Origin: Trametes villosa
Lineage: Eukaryota; Basidiomycota; Agaricomycetes; Polyporales; Polyporaceae
Assembly (NCBI GenBank): GCA_002964805.2
Contig: PUDQ02000001.1
Coordinates: 1,512,001-1,576,000 of the forward strand
DNA length: 64,000 bases
Direction of reading: 5' to 3'
The notes beneath the pieces were generated by a model. The model had not been told where the DNA came from. It saw only the letters and a program-made list of their open reading frames with translations, and searched no databases. The position numbers and the translations under genes are program-made. This document shows positions 1 to 11,229 of this stretch, in pieces; the first letter of the stretch is position 1; each line of letters starts with the position of its first letter.

Positions 1-1684
1 CGAACCCGTCCATGGCTCAAGTTGTTCGTTCAACTTGGCGATCTCTGATGCAACTCCTATCAATAATTGTAGGATAGCAGAATGCGAAACTCGGTCGCAC
101 CGTCGGGATCCTCAGACTTCCCTCGTTTCTGGTACGCGACGAAGATGGTTGCAAAGTGGTCCATTTCGGTCCGGTCGAGGACGCCGATGGCACCCTGGTG
201 GCGTAACGTGAGGCGTGCCCTGCTGGATCGTGACAGGCTGCAACTCACAATGAACATGGCGACCATACGAGCAGTGTATGCTCCCTAGGTTCTGTGATAT
301 AGATGAGCTATAGCGGCCAAGAACGCATATCTTCACCCTAGAGAATCCAAAGAGGAATATCTGTCCTATCACGTTAGTGTCGTTTAACTTCGGCGTATGG
401 GATACGACGTGCCTCATCTCCAGGCCGATAATTTCTGAACAGATACATCAGTCACGGCTCACCAGTGCAACCAAGTTAGCTCGATCAACTCACTGCGCGA
501 TGAAGGCATATGCTTCCTCGACTTTGCTAGCTGTGGCACCAGATCATCAGCCGTGGGTTCGGAACACGTTCACCATGGGCCCAACCTAGGTTGGCACCGG
601 TGACGCCTTCGAGTGAGGGGCATAAATCAGTAGTGGTTGTGTGTTACTACAGAACATGCACGCTTACCGTTCACTATTTGGTCGTATATATTCTCAGTGC
701 CGATACCAGACTGATAGAACACAACTTGATGGATTGGTGGCTGCCTACACGCCGCTCGGATGTCAGTGGGTTGTCCTAGCCCTACAGGCTCTGCCCAGAT
801 ACTTACGCTCTGTCATCTACGTGGTTTATGGCTCTAGCAAGGCGCTGCGATGCCCGAGCGGTTACGACCTCTATCTGTGTGCGAATTGGGTACAAGACGC
901 ACCAGGATGTTAGTGTACTTCCATCTCTGGTTGACGACGATCCCGTCCTGCCACGTTCTACGACACGGGTCAGTCGTTCGAAGCATGCCTGTGACTTCAG
1001 CATCGTAGAACACACCCATCGCAACAAACGACGATCCTCTTGTGACTACGACTGAGCCCTTGGGCCGCAGCTGGGGCTGGGGCTGCTGCGTTCGGAGATA
1101 CCTGCGACATGAAGGTAGCGACGTAAGTGTGCGGTCTGAGAAAGTGGTGGCGCGCAGAACCACCCAGTGTACTTATATATACCACAGACACACAGCACCA
1201 CTACCGCCGGATGCCGCTGTCGGCGATGCCTACCGGAATGCGCAAGCCCCGGACAAATCAGTGATGACAACATTCGATATCTCCCACAATGGACACATGG
1301 GAATCGAGAAGAAACGCCACGGAACGGGCGCACTTGCAGAGAGCTTAAAACCGTGATACGAAGGCCTAGCTAGGACACCATGGCCAAGCGAGGGCAAGGA
1401 ATGGCAGCCTAGGGAAACTGATAATCTGACAAGAGAGCATGTACGTTCGAGAGCGGGCGATGCGGAACGTCTTGCGTTGACGTGTTCGATCGCGAAGCGA
1501 GTATGGCGATGCCCAGGGCGCTCTTCGAAGGCAAAGGGCCGCGCAGTATTGGATCTCGGACAGCGCTCAGATTGTGTCGACGCGCCGTACGCTGTCAGCC
1601 ATCTGAGTACTGAGTACTGAACACCAAAACGAATGGTATGTCCGTTTTCCATCCCATGCATTAGACCTACAAGAAACAGTGAGT
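1..1684. other. No recognisable gene
   Basis: I find no convincing gene in this stretch. Open frames are short, differ in composition from the real genes, and show no family motif. One minus-strand frame at about 60-195 reads like a terminal exon (ends in ILLSYNY before a stop, preceded by charged and aromatic residues), but I cannot connect it to other exons. It may be a decayed gene end or a chance frame. The rest includes the 3' flank of NUS1. Confidence 0.5.
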
Positions 1685-2882
1685 CTACTTCCCAAGGCGC
1701 ATCTCGGCGCGGGCGAACTCGTCCAGCGCTCTCCGGAACTCCGTCTCCTCTATGGAGAGGCTCTTGCTAGGAGGAGTCGTATTCCGCCACGGCTTCCGGG
1801 AGGTAGAGCTGTGGTCCCAGCTGCGCAACAAATAAGCATTAAGATGCAGCTTGAAAAACATGTTCACACTCACTATATCTCAGTCAGTCTTGTTTGCCAG
1901 GGAGGGAAACCTCCCAATTCCGCTGGCGAAGGCAACCGGGAGAGAGGTGGTTTCCGGTGCACAATCATGAGATCTGGCGAAGGGAAACCGCTCTCGCCTG
2001 ATGATGTTGCTGCTCAGTCTCGTCTAGCGCGAAACCAACACAGAGTGCTCCTACCTTCTAGTACTGCAGTCAATTCTTGAATCGACGGCAGGAGGGGGGA
2101 GGGGCTTGTAGGCGAGCTATTAGGCTGGTTCTGCCGTGTATTATGGAGGAACATCCTAGCAGCGGCCGCTACAGCCGACTTGCCGGACTGGTACGATAGA
2201 ATGTGTAGGGTCAAGGGAGCGGGCTCCGGGTTCTCGCCTTTCGCTGTACTGACATGAGACACGGTTGTACGGAATCACAGCATGAATGGACTGACGTGGA
2301 AGACGGCGACGCTTGAGTGCGCTTACTCTCCTTTTGGGCTTCGGCGAGTCCGTCTGGAGGCGTATGGTAGTGACGCCCAGTTTTGGCGCGACATGCCTGG
2401 AATGTGGGGAGAGTGGCCGAGAGTCTGCGTCGTCGGAAGGCGGGGGTGTGAGGGGATACTGGATGTCGCATTCGACCGGCGAGTCCTCGGGTTCCACGCT
2501 CGGCGGCGACGGTTGTAGCCTCCCCCTCAGCTCCAGAGAACACCTCGCCAAGACGCCTAATCAAGCCGTTTCATATGTCAGCCTCCATGAAGCGTCTGGG
2601 GTATCACGCACCTTCGCGGTCATAGACAGAGAGCTCGCGGATGCCTGCTGCGCGACACCAGCCCGCGACCTTTTCCACGCTGTTCAACAAGTACTGCTCG
2701 TTGGTCTCTTCATCCGCCTCTGGATTGGGGACCAACGCCAACGCCAGATGTTGAGGCAGTTTTGACCTCTCCGCAGTAATAGGTTGCGGTTCCGTATCCG
2801 AGCGGAAGACGGACTTGAATACAAGGACTAGCCGATACAGTATGTGAATGAGAAAGAGGAGGGCCGATGCCAGCCAGGACAT
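1685..2882 (-). CDS. NUS1: Dehydrodolichyl diphosphate synthase complex subunit NUS1
   Basis: Nus1/NgBR is the non-catalytic partner of the cis-prenyltransferase that makes dolichyl diphosphate precursors at the ER. Five exons are read: 2612-2882, 2296-2556, 2055-2243, 1874-1997 and 1685-1820. They sum to 981 nt (326 residues), which keeps frame throughout. The start MSWLASALLFLIHILYRLVL is an N-terminal membrane anchor. It is followed by the family segments LVPNPEADEE and AAGIRELSVYDREG, a basidiomycete-type proline/serine insert (YPLTPPPSDDADSRPLSPH), SPDLMIVH, and the end GGFPPWQTRLTEIY. The protein closes with an acidic helix ending in RALDEFARAEMRLGK. The cis-prenyltransferase catalytic aspartate region is absent, as is normal for NUS1. 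The 5' neighbour SEC17 is on the same strand. Confidence 0.88.
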
Positions 2883-3490
2883 CGTGTCCGTCGCGAAGAC
2901 CGCGTCTTTCGACCTGTCCGGGACCGAGAATTGTTGGGACGTCGGGAGGGAATGAGAGGAGGATGTGAGGAGGTAGATGGGTGAATTCAGCTCGTCTCGA
3001 GTGCGTCTACTGCAACCACAGGACCCCGGACTTTCCGGCGCTAAATATAGCAAGCACGCAGATCTCGACTTTCGGTGCTTGCTTCGAGCCTCCCTGACCG
3101 CGCTATATAACCCGAAATGCTTTCAATGTACTGAAACCACAACTATAGCCTTGGGCGTTGGCAGTACATCCGCCATGTGTCGAATGTCGGGGACGTGGTA
3201 CTAGACCGGGGTCCTGACGTCGACAACTATTCTGGCTGCGAAAATCACGCGCACAAGCGGCCACGCTCATCTACGTGTCGCTCGACGAACGGCCAGTCAA
3301 TTCCGCCTTGAGTCTGACAGGCTGGAGCCGCTCGAGACCGCGGTGCGACTGCGATCTAGATGGCCGCACCACGTACCTGAGGGCAGCTGTGGGGCAGTGC
3401 GACAGGGAACGCCGTCGGTTGCCGCCGATGGAAGAGTGCGTTGATACAGAAATATGCTAGGTGTACATGATCAGGGGGTGTCTGCGGAAA
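2883..3490. other. NUS1 upstream / SEC17 downstream spacer
   Basis: Both flanking genes run leftward, so this 608-bp gap holds the 3' region of SEC17 and the promoter of NUS1. No gene frame is convincing. A TATATAA-like stretch occurs near 3102-3110 (gctatataac), but its distance from the NUS1 start (over 200 bp) makes its role uncertain. Confidence 0.5.
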
Positions 3491-4519
3491 CTACAACACG
3501 CCAGGTTCTTGGTCTATGCCCCGCTTGATCTTGAGCAGTATGCTCGTCTTCCAGTTGTCCAGCTTCGTGACCTGGTCGAACTCGAAGACGGCGCCGGTGA
3601 ATGCCTCCAAGTCCCCAGACTCCATGGCGTCTATGAGGACGTTGACAAACTTGGCCTCCCTGGTCGAGGTGAAGGTCGTATCGAGGGACCCGTACTTCGT
3701 CAGGTTCCGCTTGGCCGTGACGGTATCCTGTGACGCGAGTTAGGAGGTTGTTGCACCGTCAAAGGCCCGGTACGTACCGTCATCGCCAACGCGCACAAGC
3801 TGGCACGCAACCAGTACTCCTTCACGCTGTACTTGGTGAGGGCGGATGAAAGAGAGCCGTTGGCAACCTGCTCGTAGAGCGCGATTGCCTGGGGGTACTC
3901 CTCGAGCTCGGCGTGAAGGTCCGCCGCGTCCTTGTAGCATGCATTGGCAGTCCTGCAGTCCGCTCAGGTCAGCGCCTAGTAAATCTACACTGCACGAAAC
4001 TCACGCAGTAGCGTCCTCCTGCGAGTACCACTCGGCAGCGCGCTCAAAGCTCTCGCAGGCCTTGCGCAGGTCGTTCAGCTCCTGCAGGTAGATCTGGCCA
4101 ATCTCCTTCTCGCGATCGGCAGCTTGTCTAAAGCGACCAGCCTGGGTGAGGTGGGTAATGGTATGTGCCAGGGCCTGAACCGCGACTGCAAATAATCGTG
4201 AGCTACTCCAATTCTAGGTCAAGGTGAGCAGCTTGTACTTACGACTGGGCTCCACTCTCTTGTATGCCTTAGCCGCGTTCCACCACGCGTTCGCGGCTTC
4301 GTTGGCCTCCTGGCACTTCTCCCTGCACTCCGCTTCCCTGGCGTGGGCATCGCCAGCCTCCTTGAACAGCTTGTCGATCTTGAACTGGTTGGCGGCCTGT
4401 TCGTAGAAGTCGCCGGCCTCCTCGAACTTGGTCGAAGCGGACGAGAACCAGCCGGTCGAGGAGTTGGCCTTCTTGTCGGCCTTCTCGAGCAGGGTCTGCG
4501 CTTGGGATTTAGACGGCAT
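3491..4519 (-). CDS. SEC17: Alpha-SNAP, vesicle fusion protein Sec17
   Basis: Alpha-SNAP recruits the ATPase NSF/Sec18 to assembled SNARE complexes and drives their disassembly after membrane fusion. The N-terminus carries the family's helical repeats (QTLLEKADKKANSSTGWF, FEEAGDFYEQAANQFKIDK, EANEAANAWWNAAKAYKRVEPS). Middle exons read AGRFRQAADREKEIGQIY and AECREKCQEANEAANAWW-type TPR-like helices. The end reads WKTSILLKIKRGIDQEPGVL, where the hydrophobic LLL/LK tail that activates NSF is conserved. Four or more short introns interrupt the frame, the first just after VEPS near 4244. The ATG at 4519 is the only start that keeps the family N-terminus. It shares a 259-bp divergent promoter with PCM1. 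Confidence 0.92.
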
Positions 4520-4778
4520 TGCAGCGATGAATCAAGATGTCGGACGCGAGCGGGCTGAGCCTGTTGTGTGGACCGCAGTGGCTGGTGGATAGATAGAGAG
4601 GGCCGTGCTTGGCGATGAGGCAAGTGCATCGCGTCGCACGTGGCCTGCGCGCGCCGTCGCGATCGAGATTCGCCTTCGAGACCTTACGCGCTCTCCGAGT
4701 CTGTCCTCATCTGCCCCCAGGTATAAAGCCGTTCGGCCACGGGTCTCCTTGCCCCCATCTTGTCTTCTTACTATCACC
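4520..4778. promoter_or_regulatory. Divergent promoter SEC17 / PCM1
   Basis: This 259-bp interval lies between the opposed start codons of SEC17 and PCM1 and must hold both promoters. A GTATAAAG sequence at about 4720 lies 59 bp before the PCM1 ATG and is a TATA candidate for PCM1. A pyrimidine-rich stretch follows it. Confidence 0.5.
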
Positions 4779-6703
4779 ATGGCCTCCTCACTGCCCGTAG
4801 ACGCTATCAGGGCGCTGTCTGAGCAGCACGCGAAGCCCGCCCACGTCCACTTCCAGTATGGAACTGCGGGGTTCAGGACCCTGTACGTGCGGTCCCAGAT
4901 GCAACAGTTAGATGTGCTAATCGGACCACCAGGGGCAACATCCTGGACTCGGTCATGTTCCGGGTTGGCATCCTTGCTGCCTTGAGGAGCAAGAGACTGG
5001 ATGGAAAGACTATCGGCGTCATGATTACAGCCTCTCACAACCCCGAAGATGTATGCGCCACAACGGCTATAGCCCCCGGAAAGGAATTCATACTAACCTG
5101 CGGACTTTCAGGACAATGGTGTCAAGCTGGTGGACCCTCGTGGGGAGATGCTGGAGGCCGCTTGGGAAGTCCATGCTACCAATCTCGCCAATGCTCCTAC
5201 CACGGATGCGTTCATTGACGCCCTCGACGCGTTCGTTAAGACTGCGAAGATCGATCTGTCAAAGCCTGCGCGGGTGGTATACGCTAGGGACACTCGCCCC
5301 TCTGGTCCATCTCTGAACGCCTCCCTGGAAGACGGCTTGAAGGCCATCGGTGCTGAGGGACGGAATGCTGGGGTCACGACGACGCCTGTACTCCACTACC
5401 TTGTGAGGGCCATCAACACGAAGGGTACGAAGGAAGCGTACGGAGACGACTCGGAAGAGGGATATCTGCAAAAGCTTAGCACTGCCTTCAAGAAGCTCGT
5501 GGTACGTACCCTACTTCGGTCCCAAGTAACAGCCACTAATGCTGGTGTTCAGGCTGGCAAGCCCGCCCTCCCGCCTCTTGTCATTGACTGCGCGAACGGC
5601 GTTGGCGCGATTGTCGGGGAGAAGCTAGGCGAGCACCTCGGCGACTCCCTGAAGCTGATTCTCCACAACACGGCCATTACCACCGCCGGCGCGCTGAACA
5701 ACTCTTGCGGCGCCGACTACGTGAAGACGTCTCAGCGTCTTCCTCCCTCCCTCGCTTCGGTCCTGAAGCCCGGCCAAAGAGCTTGCAGTCTGGACGGCGA
5801 TGCCGACCGGTTGATCTACTACTACCTGGACGACCGCAGCCAGTTCCACATGCTCGATGGTGACAAGATCGCTGCACTCGTTGCGGCTTTCATCGTCGAG
5901 CTCACGAAGGCGGCCGGCCTGGAGAGCGAGATTCAAGTGGGCATCGTCCAAACCGCCTACGCGAACGGAGGCTCCACAAAGTATTTGGCCGAGGTAGGAA
6001 GCTATCCCCCGGAGCACCGAACAGTTACTGACCCATCCCCACAGCGTCTCCCGATCAAGTGCGTCTCAACTGGTGTGAAGCACCTCCACCACGCTGCGGA
6101 GCACTACGACATCGGCGTCTACTTCGAGGCCAATGGCCATGGCACGGTTTTGTTCTCATCCGAAACGACCAACAAGCTGTCCGCCTACCAGCCTTCCACG
6201 CCTGCGCAGTCGACCGCGCTCAACCACCTGATCAACCTCACCCAGGTGATCAATCAGACGGTGGGCGATGCGCTTTCCGACATGCTTCTAGTCGAGGTCG
6301 TCCTCGCGCACAAGTCATACAGCGGCATAGAGTGGGACTCCTTGTACGTCGACCTGCCGAACCGGTTGGTGAAGGTCGTCGTCCCGGACCGCAGCATCTT
6401 CAAGACCGAAGATGCAGAGCGTCGCCTGGTCAGCCCAGCAGGTTTGCAGGGGAAGATCGACGAACTCGTCCGTCGCTACGAGGGCGGCCGTGCCTTCGTG
6501 CGGCCAAGTGGGACGGAGGACGTCGTGCGTGTCTACGCCGAAGCAACTGTGCGGAGCCAGGCGGATGGTACGTTCTGCGTTCTGCCCTGTAGCCTCTCGG
6601 TGATTGACAACCTTGCTCGACAGAACTCGCTTTCCGCGTCGCCGGATTGGTCTTCGACGACGTCGGTGGAGACCCGGCGAAACGCCCGGCAGAGTTCCTG
6701 TAG
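4779..6703 (+). CDS. PCM1: Phosphoacetylglucosamine mutase
   Basis: This enzyme (AGM1/PCM1) converts N-acetylglucosamine-6-phosphate to the 1-phosphate in UDP-GlcNAc synthesis, which feeds chitin, N-glycans and GPI anchors. The N-terminal FQYGTAGFR, the phosphoserine loop GVMITASHNPEDDNG, the metal loop CSLDGDADRLIYYY, the sugar-binding FEANGHGTVLF and the C-terminal phosphate-binding RPSGTEDVVRVYAEA are all present. Exons are split by short introns. Two of these (5502-5552 and 5994-6044) are 51 nt each, frame-preserving and free of stops, so a naive open frame runs through them. The last exon starts after an intron following AEATVRSQAD and ends DDVGGDPAKRPAEFL. The ATG at 4779 matches the family start. 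Confidence 0.93.
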
Positions 6704-7037
6704 GTGGCCTCGAGACGGGCTGCAGGAGATTGGTCGCATGATGGACGCACAGAGGAGCAGTGTACACCTGTCTGTATTTTACGTGAGAATGGACCGTGTA
6801 TGGACCGAACGCGCAGGGGCTGCGCCGAGAACGCGCGAATTTGACACATCGGCCGTTGCCGGAGACAGACTTGAGGATTCGGGCGTAATCAATTGGCTGG
6901 TATGTCGCCATTATGCATGGGCCCGAGTCCGGCGGCGACCTCACATCGCCGCTCGCTCCGTTTCCCCGCTTGTCTATATCTACACGCTGCTCGGATCTTT
7001 GACTCGGCCCCTCGTTCGTCTCGACCACCACCACAGG
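6704..7037. other. PCM1-DUG3 spacer
   Basis: A 334-bp gap between two plus-strand genes, holding the PCM1 3' end and the DUG3 promoter. I see no gene. A TCTATATCTA stretch near 6973-6982 lies about 60 bp before the DUG3 start and could act as a TATA-like element. Confidence 0.45.
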
Positions 7038-8582
7038 ATGTGCCGGTTCGTGATCTACAAGGGTACTGCGCCCGTCCAGCTCTCGCACCTCCTCACGCGT
7101 CCCTGCCATTCTATTATAAACCAAGCCTTCGACTCTCGTCTCCGTCTCGATCACCGGAGGCCCATCAACGGAGACGGCTTTGGCGTCGGTACGTGCTTTG
7201 CGGCACCCCGCATTGGACTGAGCTCACGAATTCTGTTCAGGATGGTATGACTCGGTATACGATGAGGAGCTGGGTAGCCAGCCGTGCATCTTCACCTCTG
7301 TTACGCCGGTATGTTGTCCCTCCCGCTCATTACCTTCCCATGCATTGACGTCATGTGCAGGCGTGGAACAACGTGAACTTGGTCCGGCTGGCAGAGAAAA
7401 TCAAGTCCCCTCTGGTCTTGTGAGCACCGCTCGGAGTCCTCGCCATACAATCCCTCGTCTCATGAATCACTGTTCAGTGCCCATGTCCGCGCAACCACCG
7501 CTGGCACCCTCAGCTTGGATAATTGCCATCCATGGTCGTATGGCAAGCTCATGGTACGTGAAGTCCCCCGCGCGCCGTGGTCGCGTGCCTCATACTCTGT
7601 GTTCCAGTTCATGCACAACGGCGGTATCGCGGAGTTCCCCAAAATCAAGCGCAACCTGCAGATGGCGCTGCCGGACGACCTCTTCAACATGGTGACTGGG
7701 AACACTGGTAAGTCTCTTGGTCATCCTCCTCTTCACTAGCCTGACCTCCCTGGCAGATTCGCAATGGGCCTTCGCTCTGTTCCTCTCGAAGGTGAGCACT
7801 AGAGCTGCTATAGCATACGGGGTGATAGCTCATGGGTCGCGCCTGCAGTTGCCCGACCCCCAAGCCCGGAGTTTCACGCCGGCAGTTCTCCAGAAGGCCA
7901 TGCTGGAAGCAATAGCGCACATCAACCGGTTGCTAGATGAGCACGACATCACGGAGGTTCGTGCACCTCATATCACGCACAGATACACAACTGACGCCCC
8001 GATAGCCCAGCCTCATGAACTTCTGTGTTACCGACGGGGAGACCGTTGTCGCCACTCGGTATATTTCCTCGCGTACGGAGGAAGCGGCCTCTTTGGTGAG
8101 TCCATCAGACCCCAATGAAGGAGGACCAGGCTGACTGTCGAACAGTGGTTCTCATCCGGCAGCACGTTCAATGAGTACGCTGCGGGCGGGCATTACAAGA
8201 TGTCCAAGACGGACAAGCGGGAAAACATCATAATGGTGAGACATCACGACATACCCTGCACGAACTACACGCTCATGATGGCATTCAGGTTGCAAGCGAG
8301 CCTCTCACATTCGAGAAGGGTGCGTATTCCCGGTATCTAACCTCGGAGTATCGGCTCATACTATGATCTACAGCGGACTGGATGGAGATTCGGACGAACC
8401 ACATGGTGGTCATCACGCCGAAGATGAACCTGCTCCAGATACCGATTGTGGACAAGTTCTACGTCCCCCAGTCCGACCCCGCCGCTCTCAACAGGGGCAC
8501 AGACTTCGCTGCGGCGAAGGGATTCCTCACTCCACGCCGAGAGGTCTCGCGACCGCTCGAATCCATCGAGAACCACTTGTAG
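7038..8582 (+). CDS. DUG3: Glutamine amidotransferase-like glutathione-degrading protein Dug3
   Basis: Dug3 is a class II glutamine-amidotransferase-fold protein. With the peptidase Dug2 it hydrolyses the gamma-glutamyl bond of glutathione in the gamma-glutamyl-transpeptidase-independent pathway. The start MCRFVIYKG places the catalytic cysteine at position 2 after Met removal, as required for this Ntn-hydrolase class. Later segments SHSIINQAFDSRLRL-like, RRPINGDGFGVGWYD, FAHVRATTAGTLSLDNCHPW, FMHNGGIAEF and VTDGETVVATRY match the family. About eight small introns interrupt the gene. The end reads REVSRPLESIENHL. Neighbours on both sides are housekeeping genes; no DUG2 is visible in the window. 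Confidence 0.9.
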
Positions 8583-8894
8583 TCTCACCCCCGCTTTTCG
8601 TGTATCTTCTGGGACATTTCATCTAGGATGTAACTTATAGCTGTATATTAGCTACAGTACCGTCATATACAGCCGTATATCTAGTCCTTTGTTCACACTT
8701 GCACCTCGACTCGCGAGTGTCCGAGTGCGCCAAGACAGTCTTGAAGACATCGCACGCCACACGTGCAGCCACTTTCGCGCGCGCGCATTGTTCGAGGCGA
8801 CCGCGCCTCCTCCTTTACGCCATCGTCGACGTCCATCCTCGGGCGGCGAAGCTATCTCGCCTTCCGTATCGCCCACAGGTGATACTGGTGAGCT
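8583..8894. other. DUG3-ICE2 spacer
   Basis: A 312-bp gap. The first 100 bp are AT-rich with repeated TATA-type words (gctgtatattagc, gtcatatacagccgtatatc near 8640-8682), fitting a DUG3 3' end. The second half is GC-rich and leads to the ICE2 start. I see no gene. Confidence 0.4.
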
Positions 8895-10262
8895 ATGGCA
8901 CCCTGGCTTCTCTGGCACGCGGTCTCCAGCACTGCGAGGTGAGTTGCAACTAGCAGCGTCGCGTCCCCGGCAGGACAAACTGACGCGACCCCGCGCACAA
9001 ACAGACTCTCCACCGTCTTCCAGATCCTGCTCTTCCTCCCGCTCACGCTCTCGACGCTCTCCAAGTCCGCGTTCCTGCTGCTCTCGCTGCTGCTCTTCCT
9101 GCACTCGCTCATCCATGGCACGCTCGTGCTCCTCTGGGGCTCGCCCGCGCTGAGCATCATGCAGGTGCCGATGCACCCGTTCCTGCTCCTCGTCTGCTTC
9201 AATGCGTTCGCGGACTCGGTCGACCCCTGGCTCACCGTCGCGGCGTCGTGGTGGGGCCGCATCCTGAACTGGTCGAGCCCCGGGTTCATCGTGATGGAGG
9301 GCATGTCGAGCCTGCTCGTCGCGCAGCGTCTCGGGCAGGTCGGGAAGGAGCTTGTTGGCGAGGGCGAGGGGTACCAGTTTGGGCTGCTTGTTGCCGCGGC
9401 CGCGGCGTATGTCGCGTCGGCGTGGTGGATCGTCGTGGTAAGTCCCTTTGTGATCGCGTGCACGGAATGTGTGAGGATTGACTGCGTTTGGTGCGTGCAG
9501 TCGTACCCTGCGGCTGCGGCTTCCCCGCTCTCCTCGACGCTGCTTGGAGTTGCCTTGACGAGCTTGATATTCTTGACCTTCATTGGGTTTGCGCTCCGGC
9601 GGACGAACGTCATCGAGTCGAGCTGCCTCGCGCTCATTGTGGCGTACAACGTTTGGCTGTGCGGCGTCGATGACGCCCTGGTCCTCGACCCGGCCCTCTC
9701 GTAGTACGTGCATTTCACCGTGAAGCCCCTGATTCTGTATTGTTAAGCTGCCCTACAGTACCCCTCTCCTCTCGAACATCTTGCCCCACCTTCAGACGCT
9801 TGTCAACTTTGTCTCAAACACGCTGCCGAAGCCAGTTCTATTCGCTCTCATCTACCGACTGATTGTGATGCACTTCGCGTCCCGGATCCTACCTACTATT
9901 GGGGCAGACAGCTGGGAGGATGAGACTGGCGTTGACGATGGTTGGGACGGCAGACCGGTGAGTAGTGCCTCTGTCGGACTAGTTCTCGTGGTGCTGATAG
10001 TTACCTGTAGACCTCGAAGCTCACTCACCTACTACTGACTTACCGGCAATCCATCTTTGTTACGGTGTACTCGAACTTACTACGTGAGTGTCTCCCTCCC
10101 ATACTTTTGCCTTCGCTCATCAGCGCCTTGGTAGTTCTGGACCACTCTTCGCAGGTTTGGTGGAGGTGGATGAACATATTCTTCACTCTGGCTATCTGGT
10201 CGGTAGAGCTCCTCGTGAGCAACGAGGATGACGCTGTTACGAAGAAATGGAAAGTCGATTGA
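8895..10262 (+). CDS. ICE2: ICE2-type polytopic ER membrane protein
   Basis: Ice2 is a multi-span ER protein of yeast that affects cortical ER shape and lipid metabolism. This model starts MAPWLLWHAVSSTAR and continues, after a first intron from about 8940 to 9003, with many hydrophobic segments (LFLPLTLSTLSKSAFLLLSL, FLHSLIHGTLVLLW, FLLLVCFNAFADSVDPW, and others) through 10262. A diagnostic-looking C-terminal block reads FALIYRLIVMHFASRILPTI, then GADSWEDETGVDDGW, and then SQVWWRWMNIFFTLAIWSVE. Recognition rests on this C-terminal block and the membrane topology. Molecular function in basidiomycetes is inferred from the yeast name. Confidence 0.75.
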
Positions 10263-10412
10263 TCACGCTCACGAATGTTTGCTACGCCTCGACACACGAC
10301 CCGGACGCCCTCTCTAATGTGAGCACCCTCAGGGAACTCCGTACGACATCTGCTCACCGGTATTATAGACACACGATTTGATTATACCTACATCGCTCTT
10401 GCTTCTCTCCCG

Positions 10413-11000
10413 TCAATGACCCACATTCGCTTTCCATTCGGCCTCCTCTTCCCTTTCACCCTCGTAAAACTCCCTCTTCCATATCTGCGCCTTGAGCTTC
10501 ACCTCCTCCAGTATCAGCTCGCAGGCTATGAAGGCCTCTTTTCGATGAGGCGAAGAGACGGCGATGACGATCGACGGCTCGCCGACCGGTACGGTGCCGA
10601 GTCTATGGTGGACCGCGGAGCGTATCAGGGACGTCGTCGCCCGAGCGTCGCTTTCGGCGGCCGCGGTCTGGTGGTCCGAGCGAGTGTATCGGGAGTGCGC
10701 GTCGCGGAGGATGTCCGCCATGGTCTTTATCGCGAGTTTGCTATACGCCTGATAGTCCAGTCTGGTCACGACTTTGCCTGCGCGCGAGAACGTTTATTGC
10801 TGCGCTTCACGCTCTCTGCTACTGTTCGTACCTTTGAACGAGTTGCGAGTCGTTCCGATGAATACCGCCGTCGCGCCCGCGCCATCATCCGCGACTGACT
10901 GCACGATGGCCTGGGTGTCGAGGGGCTCGTATGATAGCGCGCATATTCCCTCCGGGATGTCGAGGCGGGCCGCGACTGAGGCGGAGGGGGCGGACGCCAT
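10413..11000 (-). CDS. MOCS2B: Molybdopterin synthase catalytic subunit (MoaE type)
   Basis: This subunit transfers sulfur to precursor Z (cPMP) to make molybdopterin, the cofactor of nitrate reductase and sulfite oxidase. Two exons, 10832-11000 and 10413-10777, give 534 nt (177 residues). Family motifs are visible: AVFIGTTRNSFKGKVVTRLD spans the splice junction, then YQAYSKLAIKTMADI, HRLGTVPVGEPSIVIAVSS, PHRKEAFIACELILEEVK and QIWKREFYEGE with the conserved lysines of the active site. It shares a 229-bp divergent promoter with the pseudouridine gene and converges on ICE2. The small thiocarboxylate subunit MOCS2A is not in the window. Confidence 0.92.
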
Positions 11001-11229
11001 TGGCGGTGAGCGAGGGGCAATCGCGCCCTATCGACGATCGAGGGCGCGCATATATCACGCCCGGGCCACGGTCCCCCTCGGCTTGCGACGCCCCGCGCGC
11101 GAGCGAGGCTCAGCGGATGCGGGGCAAATGAAGCGTCCGCATGTCTCCCGCGATCGCCAAGCGGCCTCCCGCGCCGGACCTCCTCCCCACTCTCCTCTTC
11201 AGCACCGCGACTGGGATGCGTAGAGCCTG
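11001..11229. promoter_or_regulatory. Divergent promoter MOCS2B / pseudouridine gene
   Basis: A 229-bp interval between two opposed start codons. It is very GC-rich with GCGCGC and GCGAGCGAGG words, and a short ATATATC at 11049-11055. No regulatory motif can be assigned with confidence. Confidence 0.4.

Noticed and set aside
1230..1661. A 143-residue minus-strand frame in the left edge
   Set aside because: Its composition is random-like, with many Arg/His/Ser and no conserved block; it has no plausible continuation by splicing.
8652..9713. A 353-residue minus-strand frame, very rich in Arg and Glu, across ICE2
   Set aside because: It is the antisense of the GC-rich ICE2 exons; the plus strand has a spliced membrane protein with a clear conserved C-terminal block.
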